Notes: a model not told the origin generated them from the sequence alone. Numbered from the stretch's first letter, positions 25,545 to 33,937 are shown. The stretch: 64,000 nucleotides of DNA from Hirschia sp964342355 (GCA_964342355.1 CAYFFG010000001.1:124001-188000), one strand, 5' to 3'. Made by a program: numbers and translations.

Positions 25545-26378
25545 CTAGTCGCGCAGAAGCTCGTTGACGCCTGTTTTAGAGCGGGTTTTGGCGTCGACTT
25601 GCTTGATGATGATTGCTGCCGCCAAAGAAGGTCCGCCGTTTGCGCCAGGCAGGGAACCAGGAACGACCACAGAATATGGCGGTACTTCGCCATACATGAT
25701 CTCACCTGTGTCGCGGTGGACGATTTTGGTGGACTGGCTCAAGAATACGCCCATAGCAAGGACAGCGCCTTCGCGCACGACAACGCCTTCGGCAACTTCT
25801 GCCCGTGCGCCGATGAAGCAATTGTCTTCAACGATCACGGGTGAGGCTTGCAACGGTTCAAGCACGCCGCCGATACCAGCGCCGCCTGAGATGTGCACAT
25901 TCTTACCGATTTGCGCACAGGAGCCGACAGTCGCCCATGTGTCGACCATTGTGCCTTCGTCAACATATGCGCCGATATTGATGAAGGATGGCATCAGGAC
26001 GGTGTTTTTAGCGACATATGATCCGCGGCGCACAATGGCGCCTGGCACAGAGCGGAAGCCTGCTTCTGAGAAGGCGGCTTCGTCCCAGCCATCAAATTTG
26101 GATGGCACTTTGTCAAACCAAGTTGCATCGCCTGGGCCGCCTTTGATGATGGCGTTCGGGTTGAGGCGGAATGACAGGAGCACCGCTTTTTTGACCCATT
26201 CGTTGACTTTCCAGCCACCCTGACCATCTGGCTCAGCTGCGCGAAGTTCGCCTGCGTCAGTTTTCAGAAGCGCTTCGTTGACAGCATCACGCACATCACC
26301 TGTTGTTGAGGTTGAGATCGTGTCGCGTGCGTCCCACGCTGCGTTGATGGCGGCTTCCAGCGCTGAATTGTCGGTCAT
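25545..26378 (-). CDS. dapD: 2,3,4,5-tetrahydropyridine-2,6-dicarboxylate N-succinyltransferase
   Basis: A 277-residue left-handed beta-helix acyltransferase making N-succinyl-2-amino-6-oxopimelate for lysine and peptidoglycan synthesis. The N-terminal helical region carries FRLNPNAIIKGGPG. The hexapeptide-repeat core includes RRGSYVAKNTVLMPSFINIG, EGTMVDTWATVGSCAQIG and VHISGGAGIGGVLEPL. The C-terminus is characteristic (GSLPGANGGPSLAAAIIIK). It is convergent with the transglutaminase gene, 4 nt apart, and downstream of the nucleotidase gene on the same strand. With dapE it defines the succinylase branch of the pathway. Confidence 0.95.
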   Translation of the reverse strand: MTDNSALEAAINAAWDARDTISTSTTGDVRDAVNEALLKTDAGELRAAEPDGQGGWKVNEWVKKAVLLSFRLNPNAIIKGGPGDATWFDKVPSKFDGWDEAAFSEAGFRSVPGAIVRRGSYVAKNTVLMPSFINIGAYVDEGTMVDTWATVGSCAQIGKNVHISGGAGIGGVLEPLQASPVIVEDNCFIGARAEVAEGVVVREGAVLAMGVFLSQSTKIVHRDTGEIMYGEVPPYSVVVPGSLPGANGGPSLAAAIIIKQVDAKTRSKTGVNELLRD

Positions 26379-26441
26379 GGGCGGACAAGGCTCCCTTAAT
26401 GTCGTTTGAATTTCAATTAATCGGGTGAGGAGTTAGCCCGG

Positions 26442-27158
26442 TTAGGCCTTGGGCGCAACGTCGGAAAGGAAACCGGGAAGGTCATCTGTGATATGGTGGA
26501 CATGCTCTGGCTTATGGTCGCCATTTCCAGCTGGCCGCATACTCGCTGGCTCATGGCTCCAGTCCTTGTCTGAGGTGACGAGAACTGTTGTAAAACCAAG
26601 TTTGTGGGCAGGCGCCAGATTGCGGGACAGATCCTCAAACATAGCTGCGCGTTTTGGCTCAACGCCTGTCAGCTCGACAAAACGTTCAAAGGCGCCGTCT
26701 TCGTGTTTGGGGGTGAAATTGGATTTGGAAATACAGATCATGTCGTCAAAGAGATGATCCAACCCCATATAGCGTGTGACTTTTTCCGCATGGCAGATTG
26801 AGCCATTGGTGTAGACATAGCGCTTTCCGGGCAGAACGGACAACTGATCGTGGAGGTTGGGCGCGTTGTCCAACGGTGCGTGATCAATGTCGTGGACGAA
26901 GCTTAAAAAAGCGTCCGGGTCCATTTTGTGTTCCAGCATCAGACCGCGCAAGGTGGTGCCATAGCGCGCATAATAGTCTTTCTGTACAGTGCGCGCATCG
27001 TTGTCAGAAAGTTTCAGATATTGTCCGACAAACGCCGTCATCCGCTCATCAATCTGGGCGAAAAGATCGCAAGCTGCCGGATAAAGCGTATTATCAAGAT
27101 CAAAGACCCATTCGCTCACATGTGAAAAATTGGCTGCTTTAAGCGGTAAATCTGACAT
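26442..27158 (-). CDS. HAD-family pyrimidine 5'-nucleotidase
   Basis: A 238-residue phosphatase of the haloacid dehalogenase superfamily, SDT1/Pyr-5-nucleotidase type. Motif I with nucleophile and acid/base Asp is VFDLDNTLYPAACDLF (about 19-34). Motif II is the YVYTNGS stretch (about 113-119). Motif III/IV is KRAAMFEDLSRNLAPAH with its conserved Glu-Asp. It should dephosphorylate UMP/CMP-like nucleotides or related small phosphates. It lies 2 nt downstream of the DUF1036 gene, so argB, DUF1036, nucleotidase and dapD may form one minus-strand transcript. Confidence 0.85.
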   Translation of the reverse strand: MSDLPLKAANFSHVSEWVFDLDNTLYPAACDLFAQIDERMTAFVGQYLKLSDNDARTVQKDYYARYGTTLRGLMLEHKMDPDAFLSFVHDIDHAPLDNAPNLHDQLSVLPGKRYVYTNGSICHAEKVTRYMGLDHLFDDMICISKSNFTPKHEDGAFERFVELTGVEPKRAAMFEDLSRNLAPAHKLGFTTVLVTSDKDWSHEPASMRPAGNGDHKPEHVHHITDDLPGFLSDVAPKA

Positions 27159-27160
27159 GC

Positions 27161-28183
27161 TTATCCTTTTTCCTCGTCAGACAGGATGTCATCGGAAAAA
27201 TCATGCTCGAAGATTTCGTGGATGAGTTTGCCGTCCACTGGAGCGTCAGTTTCAAGGAAATCGACATCTGAATAGGCGCGGGCGCCACAACCGTCGCGGC
27301 CAACAATTGCAAACTTGGAGCGTGCGATACAGAAAAGATGTTCGGCGTCTTTCAGTCTGCGGACACCGCCCGGCACTTCCATTTCGGCAAATACATAATG
27401 CGGTGTGGCGATCAGACTTTCGTCAATCACCCGCGAGCAGGCGTTAGACGCCAGGACCCACCAGCCGCGGCTTTCCCAGCCATTGCCGCGACGCCGACCG
27501 ATAGCGGTCCACACATCATTCTTTGTGCGGTTGCAGATCGTCATGCCAACAAGGCGTCCGCGATCGCGTGCGACTTCTTCCAGGATGTCCATCACTTCCA
27601 GATCGGTCGTGTTCGCTGACAGATTATTCGCATTCAGGAAACGCAGAATGTTCCCCCGTGTGCGGCGGCCAACATAACCGTCGATAGAGACATTCTCTAA
27701 TCCGGCATCGTTGATCAGGCGCTGAAGACCTGCTGCTTCGGCGCGTTTGCCATAAGGTTCGGTCTCAAGGAATTTTGTGGTCCATGAAGAACGGCTGTCG
27801 ATCTTCACAGCGCGGAAATCGCGGCTGTCCAATCCCATGGCCGTGCAGGAGGGTGGGTTTTCGACTGAGAAAGAGCCTGTCGTGTCGACACACAAGGGCA
27901 CATCGCCCGTCCAGACCCGTTGTCCGCCGCGGTGTGCTGGCGATGAGCGCGCCATGACGAAGTGCGCACCAGGCGTAAGCGGCGCTGGCAGCGCTTCGCG
28001 ACATTCCCCTGGGCGCAGGCGTGTCCAGCCTTCGACAACAATCACATTGCCTTCAGGACGTCCCGTGGCGGCTTCGAGAATAAAACTGGTCTCATTACAC
28101 AGACGCCAGCCAGCTGCTTCGGCTTTCGGGGCGGTGTAAATCAGGCCAACAATAAGCGTCGCTAAAGCAAAGACGAGACGCAT
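27161..28183 (-). CDS. exported DUF1036 protein with two copies of the domain
   Basis: A 340-residue exported protein (signal peptide MRLVFALATLIVGLIYTAP). Two DUF1036-like units are visible: WRLCNETSFILEAATG to SFSVENPPSC, and MTICNRTKNDVWTAIG to FCIARSKF. Each pairs an Asn-Glu/Arg-Thr turn with Cys residues likely to form disulfides. Between them (about 160-215) is a peptidoglycan-binding-like stretch (LQRLINDAGLENVSIDG, RTRGNILRFL). The role of DUF1036 is unknown; it may be periplasmic and cell-wall linked. The ATG at 28183 lies 5 nt after the argB stop with no clear ribosome-binding site, which suggests translational coupling to argB. Confidence 0.78.
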   Translation of the reverse strand: MRLVFALATLIVGLIYTAPKAEAAGWRLCNETSFILEAATGRPEGNVIVVEGWTRLRPGECREALPAPLTPGAHFVMARSSPAHRGGQRVWTGDVPLCVDTTGSFSVENPPSCTAMGLDSRDFRAVKIDSRSSWTTKFLETEPYGKRAEAAGLQRLINDAGLENVSIDGYVGRRTRGNILRFLNANNLSANTTDLEVMDILEEVARDRGRLVGMTICNRTKNDVWTAIGRRRGNGWESRGWWVLASNACSRVIDESLIATPHYVFAEMEVPGGVRRLKDAEHLFCIARSKFAIVGRDGCGARAYSDVDFLETDAPVDGKLIHEIFEHDFSDDILSDEEKG

Positions 28184-28187
28184 GAGA

Positions 28188-29090
28188 TTAGGAGATGAGC
28201 GTTCCAGCACCATGTTCAGTAAACAATTCCGTTAAGAGTGCGTGCGGCGTGCGTCCGTCGAGGATGACGGAGGCTTTGACACCATCTTCAACTGCTTTGA
28301 GCGCGGTTTCAATCTTTGGAATCATACCGCCTGTAATTGCTCCCGAAGCGATCAGGGACTGGGCTGATTTGCGGTCCAGTTCTCGGATCAGGTTCTTGTC
28401 CTGATCCAGCACGCCAATCACATCCGTGAGCAGTAAGAGGCGCTCAGCACCGAGCGCGCTGGCGACTGCGCCTGCGGCTGTGTCGGCGTTGATATTGTAG
28501 GACTGGCCATCAGCACCTAGCCCCACGGGCGCGACAACCGGAATAAAGTCTTCATCCTGACGCGCGAGGACTTCAAGGATGGAAGGATCAACGAAACTTG
28601 GTTCGCCCACATATCCAAGGTCAAGGACACGCTCGATGTTTGAGTCGGGATCTTTTTTGGTTTTGGTGGCTTTAACAGCTGTGATCAGATTGGCGTCAGC
28701 GCCTGAAAGGCCCACGGCCTTGCCGCCAGCAGCGTTAATAGCGCGAACAATGGTTTTGTTGATGGAGCCGGAAAGCACCATTTCAACAACTTCCATAGTC
28801 TCTTCCGTCGTGACGCGCAGACCATCCTGAAAATTGCTTTGCACACCCAGTCGGTCCAGCATTTTGCCAATGTGTGGGCCGCCGCCATGCACGATGACGG
28901 GGTTCACGCCCATATGCTTTAACAGCACTACATCGCGGGCGAACGCTTTTGCGAGCGAGATGTCTTCCATGGCGTGGCCGCCATATTTGATCACCACGGT
29001 TTTCTTGTCATAGCGCTGGATGAAGGGCAGCGCCTCAGACAGCGTTTTCACTGTCGCCAGTGAATCTGGAAGAGAATTATCCTGGGTCAT
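28188..29090 (-). CDS. argB: acetylglutamate kinase
   Basis: A 300-residue amino-acid kinase that phosphorylates N-acetylglutamate in arginine synthesis. Substrate and ATP-binding motifs are present: VVIKYGGHAMED (about 31-42), VIVHGGGPHIGKML (about 64-77), the SGADANLITA region and NINADTAAGAVASALGAE near the C-terminal half. The long N-terminal helix (residues 1-25) is typical of the arginine-inhibited hexameric form, so feedback by arginine is likely from family knowledge. It sits downstream of the yidC-engB region, as in many alphaproteobacteria, although the metal-related pair intervenes here. Confidence 0.95.
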   Translation of the reverse strand: MTQDNSLPDSLATVKTLSEALPFIQRYDKKTVVIKYGGHAMEDISLAKAFARDVVLLKHMGVNPVIVHGGGPHIGKMLDRLGVQSNFQDGLRVTTEETMEVVEMVLSGSINKTIVRAINAAGGKAVGLSGADANLITAVKATKTKKDPDSNIERVLDLGYVGEPSFVDPSILEVLARQDEDFIPVVAPVGLGADGQSYNINADTAAGAVASALGAERLLLLTDVIGVLDQDKNLIRELDRKSAQSLIASGAITGGMIPKIETALKAVEDGVKASVILDGRTPHALLTELFTEHGAGTLIS

Positions 29091-29124
29091 GAAAAAGGCT
29101 TTTAGCTAAAAAGATCAAAAGTCC

Positions 29125-29165
29125 AAAGGATAAATCCGCCGGGCGCTAAAACGTGCGCCCGGCGG
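29125..29165 (-). terminator. GC-rich hairpin terminator after the outer-membrane protein gene
   Basis: A perfect 11-bp all-G/C stem (CCGCCGGGCGC at 29136-29146 with GCGCCCGGCGG at 29155-29165) and an 8-nt loop lie just beyond the stop of the minus-strand gene at 29173. On that strand it is followed by ATTTATCC, a modest U-rich tract. Confidence 0.6.
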
Positions 29166-29172
29166 GGTAATT

Positions 29173-30267
29173 TTAATAGGCTTTTTGCCATCCGATTGTC
29201 AGCGTCATATCTGTTTCCAACTGCGGGCCGTTAAGATCTCGGTAGAGCGGTAGACCAATTTCCGCCGCCAAGCGGTGACCTTTCATCCATCCGCTTTGCC
29301 CAGCCAGATTGACGCCAATGAGGGCTTCAATTTGTTCACCGCCATAGTTTAGCGGATCCGCTGTCTGTACAGGCGCTGCAATGTTCGCATCTATACCGTC
29401 GATCTGGCCTTGTGACATTGCCTTGATACGACCAGAAAGCGAGAAGGATGGCGTAAACTCGTAAGCTGCCCAGGCAGTTGCTGCGAGGACATCACCCAGC
29501 GCATAGTCTTCATCGTTTTCACCAATGCGTACGACGCCGCTGATCTGTCCGCCAAGGCTCCAATCGTTTCGGCGCGTGCGGTAGGTCAGGTTTGGTTTGA
29601 AGTCGAACGTGCCAGAACCAAGTTGCATTGCATAAGGCAAGCGCGGTGTTGGTGTGGCGTTCATCGGTGTCAGGATCTGGTCGGTTTCTTCAATAGAACC
29701 TGTAGGCAATGACAGACCCAGTGTCAGATTGAACTGAGAGTGCGATTTCGAACCATCATCAAGGCCAATAATGGCCGCAATGGTTGTGTCGCCAAAACCA
29801 GCTGATTCTGTTGTAAACTCACCCAGCACGTTGGTTCCCATGCCGCCCATGTAAGTCGTGTGGTCCATGTCTTTGGTTATGTAGGATGCCATGCCCATCA
29901 ATGTGATACGGTCAGACAGGCCGTACATGGCGCCGACCATATGCATGTGCATTTTCATTTCTTCAGGCACAACGCGCAAAGTTGGCGGCATCATCGGTGG
30001 ATTAGCAAAGCGGTTCGGCACAGATGTTGCGATCTGATCGGACGTCAGCGTGTCTGTACCGTCGCGATTTCCTTCCATGTCCATCAGCATGTAGCGGTAG
30101 GACAGCATGACTTCGCCCTTCTTGTGGCGGTGGTCAGCCATGACGCCAATCGGTGCATGATCTGTTGCGTAAGTGACATTGCCGCCGTCGCCGTCGTGTG
30201 CAAGCGCAGCAGGAGAAAGTAGGGCGGACGCGCCGAGAATTGCGGCGGTGAGTTTCAGGTTTTTCAT
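29173..30267 (-). CDS. outer-membrane transporter-like beta-barrel, probable metal-related
   Basis: A 364-residue exported protein (signal peptide ending PAALAHDG). The mature N-terminus is rich in His, Asp and Met (TDHAPIGVMADHRHKKGE, then a Met-rich stretch near 40-50 and MKMHMHMVGAMYG near 110-122), suggesting metal contact. Alternating amphipathic strands and a terminal aromatic residue (TIGWQKAY) fit an outer-membrane barrel of the phenol-degradation/MetA-like transporter group. The ATG at 30267 follows GGAGCCTG. The upstream neighbour is a DUF2946 protein, a family often found beside copper genes, so a copper or other metal role is my inference. A strong hairpin follows the gene. Confidence 0.7.
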   Translation of the reverse strand: MKNLKLTAAILGASALLSPAALAHDGDGGNVTYATDHAPIGVMADHRHKKGEVMLSYRYMLMDMEGNRDGTDTLTSDQIATSVPNRFANPPMMPPTLRVVPEEMKMHMHMVGAMYGLSDRITLMGMASYITKDMDHTTYMGGMGTNVLGEFTTESAGFGDTTIAAIIGLDDGSKSHSQFNLTLGLSLPTGSIEETDQILTPMNATPTPRLPYAMQLGSGTFDFKPNLTYRTRRNDWSLGGQISGVVRIGENDEDYALGDVLAATAWAAYEFTPSFSLSGRIKAMSQGQIDGIDANIAAPVQTADPLNYGGEQIEALIGVNLAGQSGWMKGHRLAAEIGLPLYRDLNGPQLETDMTLTIGWQKAY

Positions 30268-30345
30268 GCGTTCAGGCTCCATAAGCGCAGAGTGTTTGCG
30301 CGTGCGACTGAAACAGTCGCGGGTTAAATCAGAAACGAGTTGATT

Positions 30346-30750
30346 TCAGAAGCTGAAGGGCGGTCCGCGTGCTGGTAAAGGCGGTGAAGTCGAGTAGATA
30401 AACGCGACATCGCTTGGTCTTATGTGTTTGAAAACAGAATAAAAAATATTTGCAGCGGCGGGCGTTGCCGACTGTGTTTCAATGAGTGCGGTCGTACCGG
30501 TGAAGATACAGTGATTGTTCTGGTTGCTTTCCGGGGAGTCTTCGGGTGTGTGTTCCGGGGCGTCTTTAGAGAGTTTTCCGGACGCTGGGTCAAAAAACAG
30601 ATAAGCTTGACTTTGCGTATCGCCACAGACTTCGACACGTACGACGCCGTCTTCGCTAACATCCAACATGTAGCCGCTTGGTGTGGCCGCGCGTGCAAGC
30701 ACGGCGCAGATCGCAAACAATGCAACAACATATGTCGGTAAGCGCTTCAG
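30346..30750 (-). CDS. DUF2946-like small exported protein, probable CTG start
   Basis: A 134-residue protein if translation starts at CTG 30750, which lies 8 nt after a perfect GGAGG (30763-30759) and gives the convincing N-terminus MKRLPTYVVALFAICAVLAR, a signal sequence. The next usable start, TTG at 30720, would remove most of that sequence and has no ribosome-binding site. The body has scattered Cys (VEVCGDT, NNHCIFTG) and the C-terminus LPARGPPFSF, which resembles the DUF2946 ending. The function is unknown; the family is common near copper-handling genes. It lies directly upstream of the outer-membrane gene on the same strand, and a CCTGATCAGG palindrome (30781-30790) sits in its promoter region. 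Confidence 0.62.
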   Translation of the reverse strand: MKRLPTYVVALFAICAVLARAATPSGYMLDVSEDGVVRVEVCGDTQSQAYLFFDPASGKLSKDAPEHTPEDSPESNQNNHCIFTGTTALIETQSATPAAANIFYSVFKHIRPSDVAFIYSTSPPLPARGPPFSF

Positions 30751-30843
30751 CTTTTATTCCTCCAGCGGATATCCATCATACCTGATCAGGAACAGGGGCG
30801 GATATCTTTCACCAACGCGTTATAATGCGTTGATTGCTGCTGG

Positions 30844-31482
30844 CTAGAGAAGGCTTGCGATTTCAGCTTTCAGCTCGGGCAGGCCGGCGCCTTTGTCTGA
30901 GGATGTCAGCATGACATTAGGGTGTGCGGCAGGCCGTTTCTTTAAGGCGTCGCGCGTCTCCGCCAGCACTTTTTCCTGTTCGGATTTTTTCAGCTTGTCA
31001 GCTTTGGTCAGCACGATCTGATAAACCACAGCCGCCTGATCAAGCGCATCCATGACTTTTTTGTCGGGCTCGCCAATGCCTCGGCGGCTGTCAATCAACA
31101 GCATCACACGCTGGAGGCTGACCCGTCCGCGCAGATATGCCTGTGTGAGGCGCGTCCATTGCTCGATCGCTTTTTTAGGCGCTTTTGCATAGCCATAGCC
31201 CGGCAGGTCAACGACGAAGAACTGGTCGAGAATGCTGAAATAGTTGATTTCACGGGTGCGGCCCGGCTGGCCGGAGGCGCGCGCTAACTGTTTGCGATTA
31301 AAGAGGGCGTTGATGAGTGATGACTTGCCCACGTTTGAGCGTCCGGCGAAAGCCACTTCCGGACGGTCGCCATCAGGCAGACCATCCATGTTGACGACGC
31401 CTTTGACGAAGGTGACTTCGCTTGCAAAGAGCTTGCGACCTGTTTCGATCGCTTCGGAAGAATAGGGCGAAGCTTCTGTCAT
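30844..31482 (-). CDS. engB: ribosome biogenesis GTPase EngB (YihA/YsxC)
   Basis: A 212-residue TrmE-Era-EngA-EngB-type GTPase needed for large-subunit assembly. G1 is GRSNVGKSSLINAL (about 47-60), G2 lies around the GRTREINYF stretch, G3 is VDLPGYGYAKAP (about 93-104), G4 is LTKADKLKKSE (about 158-168) and G5 is TSSDKGAG. All are complete. It follows yidC by 28 nt on the same strand, the usual alphaproteobacterial order. Confidence 0.95.
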   Translation of the reverse strand: MTEASPYSSEAIETGRKLFASEVTFVKGVVNMDGLPDGDRPEVAFAGRSNVGKSSLINALFNRKQLARASGQPGRTREINYFSILDQFFVVDLPGYGYAKAPKKAIEQWTRLTQAYLRGRVSLQRVMLLIDSRRGIGEPDKKVMDALDQAAVVYQIVLTKADKLKKSEQEKVLAETRDALKKRPAAHPNVMLTSSDKGAGLPELKAEIASLL

Positions 31483-31510
31483 TGTGTGTGTCTGTTTACG
31501 GGCGCAGGGG

Positions 31511-33301
31511 TTAGCCTGCGCCTTCTTCGCTGGCGCCTTTCCCGAATTTGGCTTTCAGGAATTTATCAAACTGCGTTTCCACGCCGTTCTTGCGCATGAT
31601 GTAATATTGCTGGGCGATCGAGAGGACGTTTGACCATGTCCAGTAGATCACAAGACCAGCGGCAAAGCCTGCAAACACGAATGTGAACACGATTGGCAGG
31701 AATTGCATCATCATGCGCTGTGTTGGGTCAGGCGGCGGCGCGTTGAGGTTTTGCAGGAGCCACATGGTCAGACCATAAAGGATTGGCCAGACACCAATTG
31801 AGATAAGGCCGATCACCGGGATCGCTGTTGGGTCAAATGGCAGGAGACCAAACAAGTTCATGTATGAGGTTGGGTCGGGCGCGGACAAGTCTCTGATCCA
31901 GCCAAAGAACGGCTCGTGACGCATTTCCAGCGTGACGAACAATGTCTTGTAAAGACCGTAGAAAACGAACATTTGCGGGATCAGCGGCAGACAGCCTGAG
32001 AACGGGTTGGCTTTTTCGCGCTGATAAAGCTCCATCATCGCCTTTTGCTGGCCCTGACGGTCGTCCTTGTATTGCTCTTTGATCTTTTCCATTTCCGGCA
32101 TCAGCTTGCGCATTTTTGCCATGGACGCATACGCTTTTGACTGAAGTGGGAAGAAGGCGAGCTTCACAAGCACTGTAAGCGCCATGATGGCGAGACCGAA
32201 ATTGCCAAACCAGCCATTGAACATGTTCAAAAAGAAGAAGAATGGCTTGGTGAAGAACCAGAAATTACCCCAGTCCACAGCGTCTGTGAAACGTGGCACA
32301 GGCGTAAGGGCAGAGCCTTCGCCTTTCTGGTATGCGTTCAATACGTCCACACGCTTAGCGCCAGAGAAAATACGCTGCGCATAGGTGATTGTCGCGCCAG
32401 GAGACAATGTCTGGTTGGAGCCGTTTACGCGTGCGACATAGACACGCTCGCGGTCAATCACTTCCATCGTCGTTTCAACTTCGATGATATCGGATTGGTC
32501 CGGAACAATGGCGGTCATCCAGTATTTTGTCGTGAGACCAATCCAGCCGCCTTCAGAGGAAAACTCCAGCGGCTTGCCTTTATCTAGATTTTTGTAGCTT
32601 TGTTGCTTCAGCTTTTGACCTTCAACACCCACAGCGCCTTCGTGCAGGATGTAGAAAGGTTTCCAGTCATCTGGCAGACCAAATTGGCTGACCACGCCGA
32701 ACGGACGGACAATCGCCTGTTCAGACCCATTGTTTGTCACCGTGTCTGTGTAGGTGAACATGTAGTGTTCGTCGACTTCCACAACACGCGTGAACGTCAG
32801 GTTAGACGCTTCATACTGTAAGGTGAGCGGTGTGGATGGGGTCAGCTCACGGCCCTCAATCAGCTTCCAGTTTGCGTTAAGCCCGGGAAGGCCGCTCTTG
32901 TCGCCTTGCCAGCCGGTCGCAGCAAAATAAGCGCCTTTTGAGCCCTGAGGGGACAGAAGGTGGACTTCTTCTTCTTTTTTGATCGTTTCGAAGTGACGCT
33001 TCATTGAAAGGTCATCAAGGCGCGCGCCCTTCAAAGAGATGGACCCGTCAACGGCTGGCGCATTGAATGGAATGCGACCGCCCGCCTCGAACGCGCTTTC
33101 AATCACATCTGTGCGGTCCACGATCTGGGGTGTCGCCGGAACGCCGTTGGCGGCTTGCTCTGCAATCGCAGCCTGTTCGACGCGCTGCGCTTCAAGCTGG
33201 GCCTTTTGCTTTGGTCCCCATAGGAAAACCTGCGCAAGAATCATCACGACAAGGGTAAGGCCAATGGCCAGCATAAAACCCTGCTGGTCTTTCTTTTCCA
33301 T
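31511..33301 (-). CDS. yidC: membrane protein insertase YidC
   Basis: A 596-residue inner-membrane insertase. The N-terminal helix is MEKKDQQGFMLAIGLTLVVM. A large periplasmic beta-sandwich domain follows (about 70-340). The C-terminal Oxa1/YidC core holds five helices from about residue 350 (FWFFTKPFFFFLNMFNGWFG, then PFSGCLPLIPQMFVFYGLYK, and so on) with the cytoplasmic hairpin rich in Lys and Gln and a basic tail. The ATG at 33301 is chosen because it begins this canonical N-terminus; an in-frame start at 33391 would overlap rnpA. Order: rpmH-rnpA-yidC-engB. Confidence 0.96.
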   Translation of the reverse strand: MEKKDQQGFMLAIGLTLVVMILAQVFLWGPKQKAQLEAQRVEQAAIAEQAANGVPATPQIVDRTDVIESAFEAGGRIPFNAPAVDGSISLKGARLDDLSMKRHFETIKKEEEVHLLSPQGSKGAYFAATGWQGDKSGLPGLNANWKLIEGRELTPSTPLTLQYEASNLTFTRVVEVDEHYMFTYTDTVTNNGSEQAIVRPFGVVSQFGLPDDWKPFYILHEGAVGVEGQKLKQQSYKNLDKGKPLEFSSEGGWIGLTTKYWMTAIVPDQSDIIEVETTMEVIDRERVYVARVNGSNQTLSPGATITYAQRIFSGAKRVDVLNAYQKGEGSALTPVPRFTDAVDWGNFWFFTKPFFFFLNMFNGWFGNFGLAIMALTVLVKLAFFPLQSKAYASMAKMRKLMPEMEKIKEQYKDDRQGQQKAMMELYQREKANPFSGCLPLIPQMFVFYGLYKTLFVTLEMRHEPFFGWIRDLSAPDPTSYMNLFGLLPFDPTAIPVIGLISIGVWPILYGLTMWLLQNLNAPPPDPTQRMMMQFLPIVFTFVFAGFAAGLVIYWTWSNVLSIAQQYYIMRKNGVETQFDKFLKAKFGKGASEEGAG

Positions 33302-33317
33302 GAGACGGCTCGCCTTT

Positions 33318-33797
33318 TTAACTCTTTGCGCCGCTTGCGCGCGGTTTACTGGGTGACTTCCGGGTCGGGTCAGGCGCAACGCCTGAGTCAATTTTGCGTC
33401 GGAGGCTTATCAATGCGCTTTCCATATCGTCAAGAAGCGCTCGCCATGCACACGAAGCGGTATCGCGTCTTGCGATGAATACATAATCACTGCCTGGCGC
33501 GCCTTTAAGCGGTAAAAGTTCTGCTGCCGCAGCCCTTAAGCGTCGCTTTGCGCGATTGCGGATCACGGCTGAACCGATCTTTTTTGTCGCGGTAAAACCT
33601 GCGCCAATGTGAGGCGATTTGTTCGGGGAGGCGTCTGAAAGAGTATCTGTTTCTTTATTTTGCGCGCGCGCGCGCGCCTGCACGACAACATGACGTCGAC
33701 GCTCAGCATGACCCTTGGCCACAAAAAGAAACTCGCGCCGAACGCGTAAGCGCTCGACGCGGTGTGGTATTATCTCGTTCGAGGCGCTAGGCGCCAC
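33318..33797 (-). CDS. rnpA: ribonuclease P protein component
   Basis: A 159-residue protein subunit of RNase P, which matures the 5' ends of tRNAs with the RNA subunit. Hallmarks are the N-terminal VERLRVRREFLFVAKG, the IGAGFTATKKIGSAVIRNR segment and the RNA-binding box RNRAKRRLRAAA. I start it at GTG 33797, 5 nt after the rpmH stop; the frame stays open further upstream, but that would run through rpmH. Between the first strand and GAGFT there is an insert of about 20 residues (QNKETDTLSDASPNKSP), and a (GC)7 run lies at 33662-33675. C-terminal residues 140-159 are Lys/Pro-rich. Confidence 0.9.
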   Translation of the reverse strand: MAPSASNEIIPHRVERLRVRREFLFVAKGHAERRRHVVVQARARAQNKETDTLSDASPNKSPHIGAGFTATKKIGSAVIRNRAKRRLRAAAAELLPLKGAPGSDYVFIARRDTASCAWRALLDDMESALISLRRKIDSGVAPDPTRKSPSKPRASGAKS

Positions 33798-33802
33798 GTC
33801 GC

Positions 33803-33937
33803 TTAAGCCGACAGCTTTTTCCGGCCACGCGCACGACGGCGGGCAAGAACTTTTTGACCGTTCTTGGTAGCCATGCGCGACCGGAATCCGTGCCGGCGCT
33901 TGCGAACGAGGTTGCTCGGTTGGAATGTACGTTTCAC
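33803..33937 (-). CDS. rpmH: 50S ribosomal protein L34 (GTG start)
   Basis: A 44-residue protein read from a GTG at 33937. The protein starts (M)KRTFQPSNLVRKRRHGF and ends RARGRKKLSA, with the basic RSRMATKNGQKVLARRRA core, a perfect L34. It lies immediately before rnpA on the same strand, as in nearly all bacteria; only 5 nt separate the L34 stop from the rnpA GTG. Short length and the GTG start make it easy to miss. The region between this gene and 34099 should contain its promoter. Confidence 0.97.
   Translation of the reverse strand: MKRTFQPSNLVRKRRHGFRSRMATKNGQKVLARRRARGRKKLSA

Noticed and set aside
25564..26223. 219-codon plus-strand frame opposite dapD
   Set aside because: Antisense to dapD, which has all beta-helix motifs; the composition (many Pro, Ser, Thr) is that of a shadow frame.
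33662..33675. (GC)7 run taken as a recombination or origin element
   Set aside because: It lies within rnpA codons (Ala-Arg), is short, and has no flanking repeats or boxes.
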